From: Paraescarpia echinospica
Lineage: Eukaryota; Annelida; Polychaeta; Sabellida; Siboglinidae
Assembly (NCBI GenBank): GCA_020002185.1
Contig: CM034539.1
Coordinates: 31,394,541-31,458,540, forward strand
Direction: 5' to 3'
Length of the DNA: 64,000 nucleotides
Position 1 is the stretch's first letter; each line of letters begins with the position of its first letter. The notes under the pieces are model-generated. The model did no database searches, was not told where the DNA came from, and worked only from the letters and a program-made list of their open reading frames with translations. Below are positions 11,151 through 39,240 of the stretch, piece by piece. The position numbers were made by a program, and so were the translations under genes.

Positions 11151-12480
11151 TTACAAGTACAGTACCCCCATTATATATCGTACATCTTCTTTCCCATGTC
11201 CTGTGTGGAGACGTTTACATTTCCAAAAATTGAACAGCATTTGCCACTTTTCAGACCATTTGATCAACCTGTCAAGATCTTCTTGTAAATGCTGTCTATC
11301 TCCACCACTTTTAATCCTTCTAAACACGTTTGTATCATCCGCAAATTTCAACACTTTGCTTGTAATACCATCGTCAAAATCGTTGATATATATTAAGAAT
11401 AATATAGGTCATAGTATTGATCCCTGTGGTACCCCACTCAATATTAATTTCCAGTTTGAAGCCTCCCCATCAACTACTACCCGTTGTTTTCTGTCAATCA
11501 GCCATTTTTCTATCCAGTTAATTATACATTTTCCTACACCATAGGCCTTTAGTTTAAGCAGTAATCTTTGATGTGGCACTTTGTCGAAAGCTTTTTGAAA
11601 ATCTAAGTAGATGTTATCTACTGGTGATCCCTCGTCTACCCATGTAGTGATATCTTCCAAAAAACATAACATATTTGTTAAGCATTACCTCGCTTTTAGA
11701 AACCCATATTGAGATGGGTTTATCAAATTATGTTTAACAAGAAAATCCACCATGTAATCTTTAATTAGTCTTTCTAATAATTTGCAAATCACTGATGTTA
11801 AACTCACTGGTCTATAGTCCTCTGACTTGTTTTTCGAACCTTTTTGAATAACGGTATAATGGGTTTTTTTCCATTCTAAAGGAACCACTCCCTCTTCTAA
11901 TGACAAATCGAAAACTGTTGCAAGCGATACGCTAATTTGTTCTACAATTTCCAATAGTAGTTTGGGCGGAATCCCGTCCACTCCAGGTGATTTATTATCC
12001 TTCGTAGCCCTTAGTTTTTTACCTACCATTTCCGGGGTTACAAATAACTGTCCTAAATAGTCTGAATCTGTCCCATTGAACTTAGCCTCTGATACTGGCA
12101 GTGAACTAATATCTTCCCTGGTAAACACTGAACTAAAACGTTAATTCAGATCTTCTGCCATTAATAATCCCTCTGATATTATATTCCCAGCACTATTTTC
12201 TACAGGATCGACCTTATCCTGAACTTTCTGTTTGCTTCGAACATTCGCATAAAACACTCTTGCTGTCATGTTTTATATTACAAGCTAGTTTTTGTTCATA
12301 GCTTCTCTTTGAATTTCTTATTTCAGCTGTAGCTTGGTTTAGTGCTTCTTTATAAATGTTGTAGTCTTCATCATTCCCAGTACGTCTATATGACTTCCAC
12401 ATCATTTGTTTGTACTTAATATTTCTAATGGCTTCTTTCGATAAGTGTGTGTTTTTGGACCGTTTCCGTTGTTTTTTCAA
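11151..12480 (-). pseudogene. CR1-like reverse transcriptase remnant, copy 1
   Basis: Minus-strand frames at 12214-12480, 11685-12128, 11409-11672 and 11151-11354 together cover the linker and RT of a CR1/L2-type element. They include NKSPGVDGIPPKLL, EDYRPVSLTSVICKLLERL, the palm strand YLDFQKAFDKVPHQRLL, VLSGVPQGS-like ILSGVPQGS, and a FADDTNVFRRI catalytic strand. The C-terminal thumb and 3' end are missing, unlike the 48.5-50.5 kb copy, and frameshifts separate the frames. Confidence 0.85.
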
Positions 12481-13206
<726 letters not shown>

Positions 13207-13341
13207 TATTATGTGTGCGTGTTTATTATTTGAGCGTTTTTTGTATTATTTTGTTTGCTCATCAGGCGCATCGATCCACCATTATCAGTTACTTCTTTCA
13301 CATGTGTGTGCCCACTTCACCAGGATTTATTTTCATTTCAG

Positions 13342-13415
13342 AGTGTCCAGTTGTGTGCCATAATGGAGGCGACCTCGTGTGATGCGCCTGTCATTGCAAG
13401 AGCACATGGACATCG
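13342..13415 (+). pseudogene. Gene C EGF-1 exon, broken
   Basis: After a good acceptor (ATTTTCATTTCAG at 13329-13341) the plus strand reads a homologue of gene A exon 8: CPVVC, HNGGDLV, then an in-frame TGA at 13380-13382, then CACHCKS. Beyond about 13407 the sequence jumps to what is intron in gene A (ACATCGACTTTG), so the exon's 3' end, its last Cys and its splice donor are deleted. Two independent lesions make this a dead exon. It lies in opposite orientation to genes A and B. Confidence 0.85.
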
Positions 13416-14700
13416 ACTTTGTCAACCCTGTTTTAAAGGGAAGTACTATGTTCCTCTAGCCAGCGTAGTAATTTCTAACATGAAGTCTGCCGTGTTGAAT
13501 GCGGAAAAAATGGAAATCGTTGAACATCAAAGGGGGTTGCGGTTAACTCAGCCCACCTTAGCAGTATTGCCAGTAAAACTTGTTCTGAAATGGGATGTTT
13601 TGTTTATCTTTCAACATGCTTCGGGATCGTATCAAATTGCGAACGTTGCTACGACTTACTAAGCACGATTTTCGCGGGCAGGTGAACCTTCAACACAGTT
13701 ATTATATTCTTAGGAACATTATATTAACTAGTAAATTGATAACTAGGAGCAAACCTTTTAATATCTATATCGATAATCGTAGGTCTAGCTAGAACACAAA
13801 CAACTTCTTCCGCCGTTTTATAGAGTGTCGCAATACATGTAAATTTCATCAGAAAACATTTTCAAACAAATTGTGCTATTTTGTTAGGTTCATAATTTCA
13901 ACACACTACTAGTATATGCCGCGCCATGCACAATACAGTCTACTATTGCAACCTTTCAGCTATGACAACGAAAGTATAAAAAATGCCAAACCATCTGTAA
14001 ATTTTACTATTTCTCAACATGCTTAACGTCCCAAATTTTCATTATACATATCAAGGATGTGCATGCCAGGATATACAATATAATATACAATCAAACATGT
14101 TGAAGTTTACGTTAACTTCAACTGATGTTTTTGGTCTGCAAACATCCCAATCTCTGATGGTAATTTTTCTCTAGCAGTAACGAGTAAGACATAATTATCT
14201 AGATGAGGCCTATTTTGAGATCAACATTGTCTACCTGTATCAGTATCAACGAAAATCGGTGCAAATTCCATTAAAAAAAACGTAGGCAGTTACAAGGGAA
14301 GGACGTCATTGTTTAGAGCTAGTTATTCATACAGCTTTGTGAACTGGTGCAAAGTGGAGCTAACGAAAGTTCGATACAACAGCATGAGGATTTAAATCTG
14401 GAATTTGTTGATTGAGAGTCCGATTAAATCCCGTATGTACTTGTGTATTTGCGTCGACATTGTGTAAAACATTAATGACATACATTAAGCTATATGTATG
14501 TCATTATGTACAGAGTTTGTGGCGTGGTTTATAATATTATGTTTTCATTTATGTTTCTGGTGTGACGTAATTCCCAATTGCGAAATGTAAGGTATTTATT
14601 GTTGAGGTGCCCAGCCACGTCCAATATTGGCCTATCTGGTTAGTTATATTTTGAGAAGAGGATCATCAAAGTAAACTCGTGTTTTCTTCTTCGTTGACAG
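13416..14700 (+). other. Gene C intron, homologous to gene A intron 8
   Basis: 13480-13740 is the reverse complement of gene A sequence at 23940-24120 and 24762-24840, without the 642-bp retroelement found there. 14500-14690 matches gene A 23470-23640. The middle is AT-rich with nothing recognised. Confidence 0.75.
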
Positions 14701-14790
14701 TGTGCCTTCTTAAGGAATGAAAGAAAGGAGGTACTTTGGATTTAGCAAGCTGCTCGTGCGAATGCCTTGATGGATTCGGAGCCCCCGATT
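14701..14790 (+). pseudogene. Gene C EGF-2 exon with premature TGA
   Basis: A 90-bp exon between a TTGACAG acceptor and a GTACGTGG donor, in phase 1 at both ends. It reads VCLLKE, then TGA at 14718-14720 where genes A and B have TGC (Cys), then KKGGTLDLASCSCECLDGFG and APDC. A C-to-A change turned the Cys codon into a stop. The splice sites and remaining frame are preserved, so the nonsense change is probably fairly recent. Confidence 0.88.
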
Positions 14791-14817
14791 GTACGTGGAA
14801 CAAAACAAGGGCACTAC

Positions 14818-14827
14818 ACGTACGCAT

Positions 14828-14870
<43 letters not shown>

Positions 14871-14928
14871 CACACGCGCGCACGCACGCACGCACACACA
14901 AGCGCGCGTGCGCGCACACGCACAGAGG
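14818..14928. repeat. (ACGC)n alternating repeat beside the EGF-2 donor
   Basis: Alternating purine-pyrimidine ACGC/ACACGC repeat starting 28 bp after the EGF-2 exon of gene C. The same kind of repeat lies at the same place in gene A (23236-23348) and gene B (59720-59815). Confidence 0.95.
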
Positions 14929-15677
14929 GGGCAAATTAATTTGGCTAGTTATGTAAATAGTTTGATATATGTAGGCCGAAAAGTAATTCCAGGGTATTAC
15001 GTTCAAATCATATAAAACATTATGCATAACTGACCCCGCTAGATGCTCACCTGCATGAGGACACAACATAATTATACATTACGAAGGATTGTCAATACAT
15101 TGTCCATGTTCAGTTCTTAATTCGTGTGTATAAAATATATTATTATGTTCGGATTCCACAAATAGCACAATACTAATATGGATAATCCAGCTAGCTCGAA
15201 GTTAGGTGGTCATATAAATTCGCAAAGTCCGTCCAGTAAAACATGTAGTGTTTCATACACACCTAAGCCACCATCTAACACAAATATACGTCATGTAGGA
15301 CATAAGATTTCGAAAGTTCTAAAATGAGATCTCGAAAACGGTAGTCAACATCCGCCGAATTCAACTCGCTTGACCTGCTTTCCAATACATTATGCCACCT
15401 ACCACGCTGTCTGGTACTGATATCCACGCTGTCTGGTACTGATATCCACGCTGCCCGGTACTGATATCCACAATAGCGCCAGTGTGATTTGCTATTTCTT
15501 GCACCCAACACATGGTGCCACTGTAATGATGTTTTACATTTCGCGAACTGGTGCGACCATCCGTAAATGAGAAGGTATCCCTGCCCTTACCTAAGCACGA
15601 CCCCTTTTGAATGTGGCATTTCCAGTCAGGTTCTTTCAGCTTGTATACTTAACACTTTGTCTCCTAAGTTGATACAG

Positions 15678-15819
15678 GCGGATGCGTTGACAACCCTGAT
15701 GCGTTCAAGAATCACGATACTACGTTCGACTGCTCGTACTCTTTCATCGTGAAGATTAACCTGTGCAATTGTCCTCACTGGGGCCCAGTTCTGAGGAAGG
15801 AATGCCCATTGACGTGCGG
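15678..15819 (+). pseudogene. Gene C ShK-like exon, itself intact
   Basis: A 142-bp exon between TTGATACAG and GTAAGTAA. It reads [47 protein letters not shown]. Length and phases match gene A exon 10 and gene B exon 10. It has no lesion, but the gene it belongs to has two upstream stops and no terminal exon: homology to gene A stops at about 15890, before the last exon. It is closer to gene B than to gene A in the middle ([10 protein letters not shown]). Confidence 0.85.
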
Positions 15820-15890
15820 GTAAGTAATGCAACGTGAAGAACGTACGCAATTGTTCTTCAGGATAGTTCTTTATGTTGAATATATGCGTC

Positions 15891-17629
15891 TCTTTCTGAG
15901 AACGTACGTTTAGCAAACATTGTGACCGTCAATTGGATAACTTCGTAGTATAAACCAACCCAACAAATTCACGCTAAACTTGGGAATATATTTTTTGGAG
16001 AGCGGTTTACAAAGTTAGTTACTGAGGCAACCCAAATTGAAAACGATTTTGTTACGTGTCGTACATTATCTGTTCGAATTATAGGTGCTCTCATAAGAGC
16101 ACAAAGATTTAAAAAATGTACTGCGTGTCGCAATTTTGTTCAGATAACAACCCACTCCAACTATACGGGGTGAGGGATATTCCATATACACCCGATTAGA
16201 TTTAACTGACGTGACATTGTTGCCAATACATGAGCCACCAAACTTCCCGATTTTGATAATCACCATCGCGTCAGTGCGCTTTATGTTGTATTCGGTAAGT
16301 GACGCCACTGTAGCAATTTATTTCCCCAGTGATACGTGACAACGACCAAACAACCACTCACCTGTGCATAATGCTATAAACGTTGGGAGACACGTTGTTG
16401 AATTGTTTGTAGGAACGTAACACCACCATGCTTCCAAATACGCCACTGCACAATAAATAGATTAGAGAGTAGAGAATGTATGTAAGCCCCCCATTACAGA
16501 GTAGAGAATGTCTGTAAGCCCCCTATTAGAGAGTAGAGAGTGTCTGTAAGCCCCCATTAGAGAGTAGAGAGTGTCTGTAAGCCCCCAATAGATCTTCTTC
16601 TAATTAGTCTTCGTAGATGTCTTCCCCGATCTCGTCTCCCTTTACCTATCCCGATCGCCCGAATAATTAGCCCGAAATACCGCAACCAACAACTGCATTG
16701 TTTCTGCAGCAACATTCTAAGCCCATTTCCGCGGCGAAACCGCGGACTTGGCAACTCTGACTGAAATCTTCGAAGGCTCAAAGACTCGTCGCCCCATCTA
16801 CCGGAAACATGCAATTGTATCCGCAAGAGGACGCTACGCATACGATTAAGATTTAGTTATAGCAAGCGTATAACACTTGATGAAACTCCCGCTCGCCTTC
16901 GTGAACTCGCCAAGAAGAGAATCTGGAAAACAGGCCTTAGTCGAATTTTAAATGTTCATTTGAAAATTAAAACAGTTATGCCATCTGACGTCAACTGGTG
17001 ATTCCACATTTCCAAAAATTATTTATCTATAGCAGTTATCAATGTTTACGCAATTATTATTACGTATGTTTTCGTTGACGACATGAAAATTTTAAAAGTA
17101 ACATCATACACAATTAAAAATACTTTAAAGTAAAAGGGCGTGAAACAAATTAACTACTCCGATGATACCTGAATTGAATAACCAAGACGTTAGTAGGGGA
17201 GACCCGGGCTTAACGGGATACTTAACGTTCCGATGTCCTTCACAACCCCGGTTTGCATAGAAGGGGAACATATCGTGTTGTGTCAATCAAATACATCAGG
17301 ATACGATTGCGTGTTATACTGTTTTATTGTTGACACCATTAATATTTGATAACTGGGGATTATCCTATTTTACCCGTGACTTTCCCATTTTATCCGGATG
17401 TACGGGAAAACGAGATTTTGAACCGGGCAAAATGGGATGAAAATTTAACCATGTGATGATAGATATATACATAGCCATTGGTCTTATTTGATCAAGTAAT
17501 GAATACATCATTATACTCTATCATCGGAATAAATAGACACGTCGTAAGCATAATATTCTTATGGACCTGGAGTTAGATCGAATTTTGTATATGTATATTA
17601 ATTTTACACAGTCTATCGTTTTCCCGTTT
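15891..17629. other. Spacer between genes C and A
   Basis: No recognised gene. It contains a four-copy tandem repeat at 16461-16590 (see separate entry). Tail-to-tail spacer: gene C points right, gene A points left. Confidence 0.5.
16461..16590. repeat. 32-bp tandem repeat, four copies
   Basis: The unit ATTAGAGAGTAGAGAGTG plus TCTGTAAGCCCCC repeats at about 16461, 16493, 16525 and 16556. Confidence 0.85.
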
Positions 17630-17904
17630 GAATGACTAGACAATGCCGATACAAAAGCATTTATTAAGAGGAGCGTCCACTGTGCAATGCGCCACCTAGC
17701 GACTAAGCGGGTATGGAATAATCGGCGTGAAAATCCAGACTTATGGACTATGCCGACCAACCACGTAGACGTGGAAGTATAAACGAAGCAAAATAAAATT
17801 TTGCGTCATTGAATTGTGTGACTTGTTAGAATATAAGTTAAATAGTGAATAGTTAGGAACGCATCCATTTATAATCAAGATTGCGTATGTATGCGGGTAC
17901 GTTA

Positions 17905-18330
17905 ACCTTTTCCTCTTAGACGGTTTGAAACTCGAGCGTCAAACTTTCAGGGATTAATGTACGACCCCTAGAATAGGATACAAGATCTATACATTTTCAG
18001 AGTAGCCCACATGTGTCAAGAATCTCACTTCTTATGAGGGTAAATCAGTTATTCAGAACGTAAAACGTAATGTGCGCGTAATACGTAAAACGTAACTTCA
18101 GCTTCTTATAATCGAGCTATTTACTACTTAATGTTTTATCCTATTAGACGGCTTGATCCTCGAGCGTCAAACGTTCAGGATTAATCTACGATCTCTAGAA
18201 TAGGACGTAAGATATATATCTTTAAAAATACCCCATAAATGGTAAGGTTCTCAGCTTTGATGGGGTAAATCGGTTGTTCGGAACATAAAACGTAATGTAC
18301 GCGTAATGTATAAAACGTAAATAAACAATC
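17905..18330. repeat. Two-copy direct repeat of about 215 bp
   Basis: Two similar halves follow each other: TTAGACGGTTTGAAACTCGA at 17918 and TTAGACGGCTTGATCCTCGA at 18146, each continuing through CTAGAATAGGA and ending in GTAATAC/GTAATGT-AAAACGTAA. The same two-copy arrangement is at 52870-53285, so it predates the block duplication. Confidence 0.8.
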
Positions 18331-18654
18331 TCACGAACTACGCGCACGCGGCAAATACTTCAAAGAAACGGCCCCTGCGTCATGGACTAGGCTACATGAA
18401 GTAGACGCTGATACAACAATGCTTACCCTCATGCCAATAGCACAGGAACACGAATATTACTTACAATTAACTTTCCACCTTCGTCATTTTTTACAGTTAA
18501 TGAGTATCTGCGAGCGCTTTATAATGTCTATGTCACGATGCTGTGTGTTTTCTAACATTTGGGAAATAGTACTATTATTAACAAGGCATCCCGTCAGGTG
18601 ACGGGCGTTCTGCTAGTTATATTATTTGAAGAGGCACGTCTACAATTCATGCGA

Positions 18655-19083
18655 ACTTCCAGCGATGATATACGGCGCAGAAACATGAACACTCACCAAC
18701 CAGATAAAAACACGCTAGCAGCCGGACAAACAAAGATGGAAAAAAGTACATTAAACAACACATGTCGGGAGAGAAAAACACATATCTGGGTAAGAGAGAC
18801 AAAGACAAGGGTCATAGACGAGATAGAACAAATCAGAAGATAGAAGTGAACGTGGGCAGGGCATATCAGTAGTTTGCGAGATAACCGATGGACATCGCGT
18901 ATCATTATATGAAGACCTTGCGAAGGGAAACGATCTAGAGGAAGACCGGCGAGACGGTGGAGAGACGAACTAGACGAGTACTGGAAGGGCACCATCTGGC
19001 AGAGGATAGCGCAAGACAGGCAGATTTGGAAACTACATACTGAGACCTTCGCCCAACCACGGGACACTACGGCTGCACAGTGA
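18655..19083 (+). pseudogene. L1/RTE-type reverse transcriptase C-terminal tail (block A)
   Basis: Read with frameshifts and stops, the plus strand gives YGAET, TLTNQI, an AAGQTKMEKSTLNNT segment (cf. LAAAQRAMERSML in this class), RETKTRVIDEIEQIRR, WAGHISSLRDNRWTSRI, then RGRPARRWRDELDEYW and ending TFAQPRDTTAAQ with a stop. This is the familiar C-terminal tail of L1/RTE-like reverse transcriptases. The matching segment 53670-54076 shows the insertion predates the duplication. Confidence 0.8.
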
Positions 19084-19919
19084 TGATGACTAATTGATAA
19101 GTGTTTACTGTTATTAAGTTTATGAATTTTGGCAATAAACGTTAAATTAAAAGAACAGTTACAATAAGGTTTACTATTAGGGCATTTGAACCCGCGCAAA
19201 CACAAGTAACAATGACAGAGGTCTCATATATAGCACCTGTGTTCACGTCAGAGGGCACTTACCCCACCACTTACTAGCCCTAACATAGACACCCGGTGGA
19301 ACGAGCATGGCGTCCAGTGTTTGAACCCAAAGACACCGGGTTGTGTGCGTGTGCGTGTCCGTGTACGTGCGTTGTTTTGTTAAAACCCCTTGTTCGGATG
19401 TGCTGCCGTTTCGAATCTTGGGATAGTTCGTTTATTCTACGTTGCTCCAGTTCACTCATATGTATGAATAAGTATCTGGTTGTAGATAGTGTTGAATATT
19501 TGTCTACGAATAGTCGTCGCGCATTAATTGCAGCGTGGCAGAATGGTGTCATAACACAGTAAAACATGTTATCACATTTATTTCTTGAAAGCCGTGCCAC
19601 GACATACATAACTTAAAGACGTGAAATAAAAATCAACACACTATCAATTTATATGACATAATCGGTGTAAAAGACTCACTTGTTGGAGCCATGATGTCAT
19701 ATTACATATTAAAGGCGAAATCTTAACAACTATAATTATTGTACTGTGGCTTATTTGAATGCAAATTAATGATACCTTTATGTAAGTAATTAATCAAGAT
19801 ACCTATTCTTAATGCTTAAGCGGTATGCATGCATATGAAATCTTTACAACTGTTAAATTCGAATTAAATTTAATATTACTTACGGTAAAAGTGCAAATGA
19901 CGTCTTCAAAACTTTTAGA

Positions 19920-19925
19920 TTTATT
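19920..19925 (-). promoter_or_regulatory. Candidate polyadenylation signal of gene A
   Basis: AATAAA on the minus strand, about 204 nt past the gene A stop codon. The matching position in gene B has lost it (CGTTTACAATCG). A second AATAAA lies near 19580. The choice is inference from distance. Confidence 0.35.
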
Positions 19926-20128
19926 TGAATTCAGTGTATGTCATATTGAGCATGTTAAAATGCGTACTTGTGCGTCACTTGATAATTATGTTGTTAACTA
20001 GACCGCAGAAACCAGCCAGCTGTGTGCAGTATCTATGCTTCTAAATTGTAAGCGCCCTCCTTGTTTCGTAGACGTTTCTGTTGTCCGAAGAAACGAGTTC
20101 TTCCCACGCTACACGTGACGTCACTGGT

Positions 20129-35395
<15,267 letters not shown>

Positions 35396-35797
35396 CTGCA
35401 GCGAAAGGACATTTGAGCTAACGCAGCTTGTGATAAATTCGAAATCAATGTTCTTCTTAGCATCATATAATTATTTTTAATGTGTCCATATAAACATAAC
35501 TTGTTATTTTCACAATCTCATAAAAATACTATTACAACACAGCGTACAACTGTCGACAATTAACAATAATAACTATTAACAATAATATATATTCTGCACG
35601 TAAATCAACAAGTCCTAATGTAGAGCTTTTATTGCTATATCTTTGTAACATGTAAAAGATAAATGTTAAATTGAGCTCTGCTATATCTGCCTGTCGTGAA
35701 CGTTAAAACGATTCGCACTGAGCTAACAACGACCTGTAATAGTAACAATTTTTGACATATTAGAACCAGGAGACAGTTTCGCTAAGATAATTTAACA

Positions 35798-36320
35798 AGA
35801 CAAGATTTAACAAGATTGCCACCCAGAGAATTAACTCTAGGTGGCAGGTGGACAAGGAAGCCCTTTGGCTTATCGAGAGTCCGACCCTTTAATCTATGTG
35901 TATCCCGCCCGTCTGAGGTATGTGTCGATTTTATTTTTAAACATATTCACGCTACTAGCACCTACACAATCAGCAGGTAATCTGTTCCATTCATTTACAG
36001 TCCTTTGTGAAAATGAAAACTTTCTTACATCCAATCTACTCTGCTCCTTTGCTAATGTAAGTCCTCTAGTCCTTTTATCTTTCTTAACTGAGAAAAAAAT
36101 ATTTCTATCAATATTTTCATAACCCTTCAATATTTTAAACATTTCTATCTGATCTCCTCTCAATCTCCTGGTCTCTAGTGTTGTTAAACCGCATTTTTAG
36201 GCGTATTTCGTAACTAAGATCCCTCAGTTTTGATATCATTTTAGTTGCTCTCCTCTGCACTCTTTCTAGCATATATATGTCCTTCCTGCGATATGGCCTC
36301 CACGCTTGAATACATTATTC
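35798..36320 (-). mobile_element. CR1-like copy, 5'-truncated
   Basis: Minus strand: the RT end (NEWNRLPADCVGASSVNMF, KNKIDTYLRRAGYT) and 3' UTR, ending in TTGTTAAATC repeats. Close to the ends at 32739 and 48462. One frameshift near 36190. Confidence 0.9.
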
Positions 36321-36937
36321 TAAATAATGAGTGTATATGAATGAATGAATGAGTTTATAAACCCGTTTCACTAAGATAATGAGTGTATATGAATTAACGA
36401 ATTAATTAATTAAAGAATGAATTAGTTTATAAACCCACCATTGTTAAGTTTAAGGAGCATTTGTCAAAAAGCAAAAATCACCACCGTATCACAGAGGAAA
36501 TATACTATTTCCGTGGCATACCGGTGAAAGTGTCCTAGTGACACGTCCCTGTGTTGACAGTTTTCAGTATACTGTTAAAGAGTGAAATCGGTTTTAAAGA
36601 GACAAATTCGGCTTAGAATAATGTTAGTGAAACTGTCCCGGGTCCATTCGACATCTTGGTTTCGAATGTGTTATGTCTCACGCAAAGAAATCAATGCTGC
36701 CACCAGTTTTTGCACTGAAAGACGTGATGCTGTTTCTACGTACCAAATTAAAATTGCTATTTGAATCTACGTTAATTTGACGATCGTACATCTACACTAA
36801 TAACTACTCCGAATCGCTACATATCAATTGATAATAAGTGTAATCATAATACCTCCCCATCATACAGTTAATGGTTATAAATATATGGTACGTAAACCAT
36901 CACTTATCATCAGGCGAACAAATCAAGTTTCTCTTAC

Positions 36938-36973
36938 CTTGAGAGAGTCAAAGTCGAGGAGCCGCTCGCAACT
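36938..36973 (-). promoter_or_regulatory. Non-coding first exon of gene A (predicted)
   Basis: About 36 nt between a likely start 31 nt below the TATA box (CCAGTTG) and a strong donor (CTCAAG then GTAAGAG). Splicing this to exon 1 would place the 5' UTR directly before ATG. Inference from spacing and splice motifs. Confidence 0.5.
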
Positions 36974-36997
36974 GGTACTTTGGGTCGCTCCGTCCCG

Positions 36998-37005
36998 TAT
37001 TTATA
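36998..37005 (-). promoter_or_regulatory. TATA box of gene A
   Basis: TATAAATA on the minus strand, in a locally GC-rich stretch (GTGGTATAAATACGGGAC), 1.6 kb upstream of exon 1 and followed at the right distance by a donor. No competing TATA with a downstream donor was seen nearby. Confidence 0.5.
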
Positions 37006-37189
37006 CCACGGCTACGCGTCATCGGAGAAGGACAGAGCCAGGGCACGATGACTATTGTAGGAACATGTTGAATAGAGTCTCAGCATGACGAATCCAGCGC
37101 CGTCAAAGTTCCCGACCAATTATTCAGTTGGATGTCTATATATAACTGTTCGAATTGACGACATGATATTGCAAGAGTGGTATGCTCAA

Positions 37190-37275
37190 TTGTGCACATA
37201 CACGCATACGCACGCACACACACACGCTTACGCGCGCACGCACACACGCACACACTATAATAATAATAATGTCAA
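37190..37275. repeat. CA/CGCA microsatellite and ATA triplets
   Basis: ACACGCATACGCACGCACAC-type repeat followed by TAA triplets. Confidence 0.9.
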
Positions 37276-37567
37276 CTTGTAGAGCGCCATAATTCTAGAC
37301 AAAAGTTCATTCAGGGGCGCTAAAATAGATTAATACATGAATATTAAAACAAGCTAATTAAATAAATGATAATAAAAGTAAATAAATAAATTGCTAAAAC
37401 CGGGATGCATAATGCATAGGCAATAACATTAGGTGGTAAAAGGATATAGAATTAATTAAAACGTGATGTAATATGTGCATAATAAGTTAGTTAAATGAAA
37501 TAAGTTATTTAAAAACACTATGTCATGTACGAGATCACAGACTAAACTAAACATTGAATGCTACACG

Positions 37568-37701
37568 GAACAGGTGGGTTTTTAAAAGTCGTTTGAATGT
37601 GGTTAGCGCTGTGACTGTCTTTAATTCTAATGGAAGTGTTCCACATCCGTGGGGCCGAAACTGAGAAGGAGCGACTACCAACGATTGCAAAGTCGACCGC
37701 C
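37568..37701 (-). pseudogene. Non-LTR reverse transcriptase C-terminal tail
   Basis: Minus strand, with one frameshift: GSRSFSVSAPRMWNT, then LPLELKTVTALTTFKRLLK, THLFRVAF. The SFSVxAPxxWNxLP and TFKRxLKTHLF segments are the usual end of many non-LTR RTs. Flanked by a 3' UTR-like AT-rich stretch at 37260-37567. Confidence 0.75.
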
Positions 37702-37864
37702 CCTTAGAGACCTGCAATACGTAGCAAATGTTGTTATTTTCCGCCGAATTTCAATCGGGCCGAACCCAAATAAATATAGTAGTTTGTCTGATGTTAACTA
37801 CACTAACTATCACATTTGTATAGAGCAGTCGACACTTACTATGAGCGTTTTCTTGCGAAACGTG

Positions 37865-38160
37865 TTATGTCTGACACGAGAAGATCGAAGCCAGTTTCAA
37901 ATTTCTCGCGTGTCGAGTATTATAAAATCGTCCAGCGTGGGCGAACTGTGCATGGAATAGCTGATATATGCGGGCATGGGAACATCTGAACACTTTGAAA
38001 GAAAAGCCGTGCCTCTTTCGAGCGTGGCCGCCCAGATCGTCAGCCATGCGTGACCGTTGTATTCGGATGGACAAAGCACCCCAGGCACACAATCATACAT
38101 TGAAATGCATACATTTGAAGACGTCCTTATGTCAACCTCAGTTAACCTTCTTGCCAGCAT
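37865..38160 (-). other. Unrecognised open frame upstream of gene A
   Basis: Minus-strand frame with a less AT-rich, coding-like composition: YDCVPGVLCPSEYNGHAWL, TIWAATLERGTAFLSKCSD, VPMPAYISYSMH. No domain recognised and no clear splice sites; an alternative frame overlaps it. It may be an exon of another gene or noise. Confidence 0.2.
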
Positions 38161-38559
38161 GTTCCGGATAAATAATCTTAATTACATTCGACCTCTACTT
38201 AATTTGGGCAATTATGTTGACAAGTGCTAGTGTGTCAGTACTAACCTAGGTACGTGGGTGAGGGAAATTACACTTGACTATTGACAATTACAACAACGCT
38301 TTAGACATCAGATAAAGGTTTGTTGAGTTCTAAGATATTTGTGATGCATGATTCAGCCTATCAGTGTTGTGTGCTTCGTAAATAAGTTCAACAAACGCAG
38401 TTTAAATTATTAATACTAAATGTCACGACATTGCATTTTAATATTGATTTGTTTACGTGGGCGTGTGTCCCCATTGTGGTTGAGGTAAACGAGTCCTAGA
38501 TTTCACCAGAGCGTGCATAATTAACTTACAAACACACTTCTACAAAGCACAGGTAAATA

Positions 38560-39240
<681 letters not shown>

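Larger units (their letters stand above)
17630..20128 (-). other. 3' flank of gene A, start of duplicated block A
   Basis: Collinear with 52590-55452 at the 3' side of gene B, including a conserved segment around ATGCGCCACCTAGCGACT (17690 and 52655). It contains an internal direct repeat, a reverse-transcriptase tail and the possible polyadenylation signal of gene A (separate entries). B carries about 330 bp (54375-54712) not present here. Confidence 0.8.
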
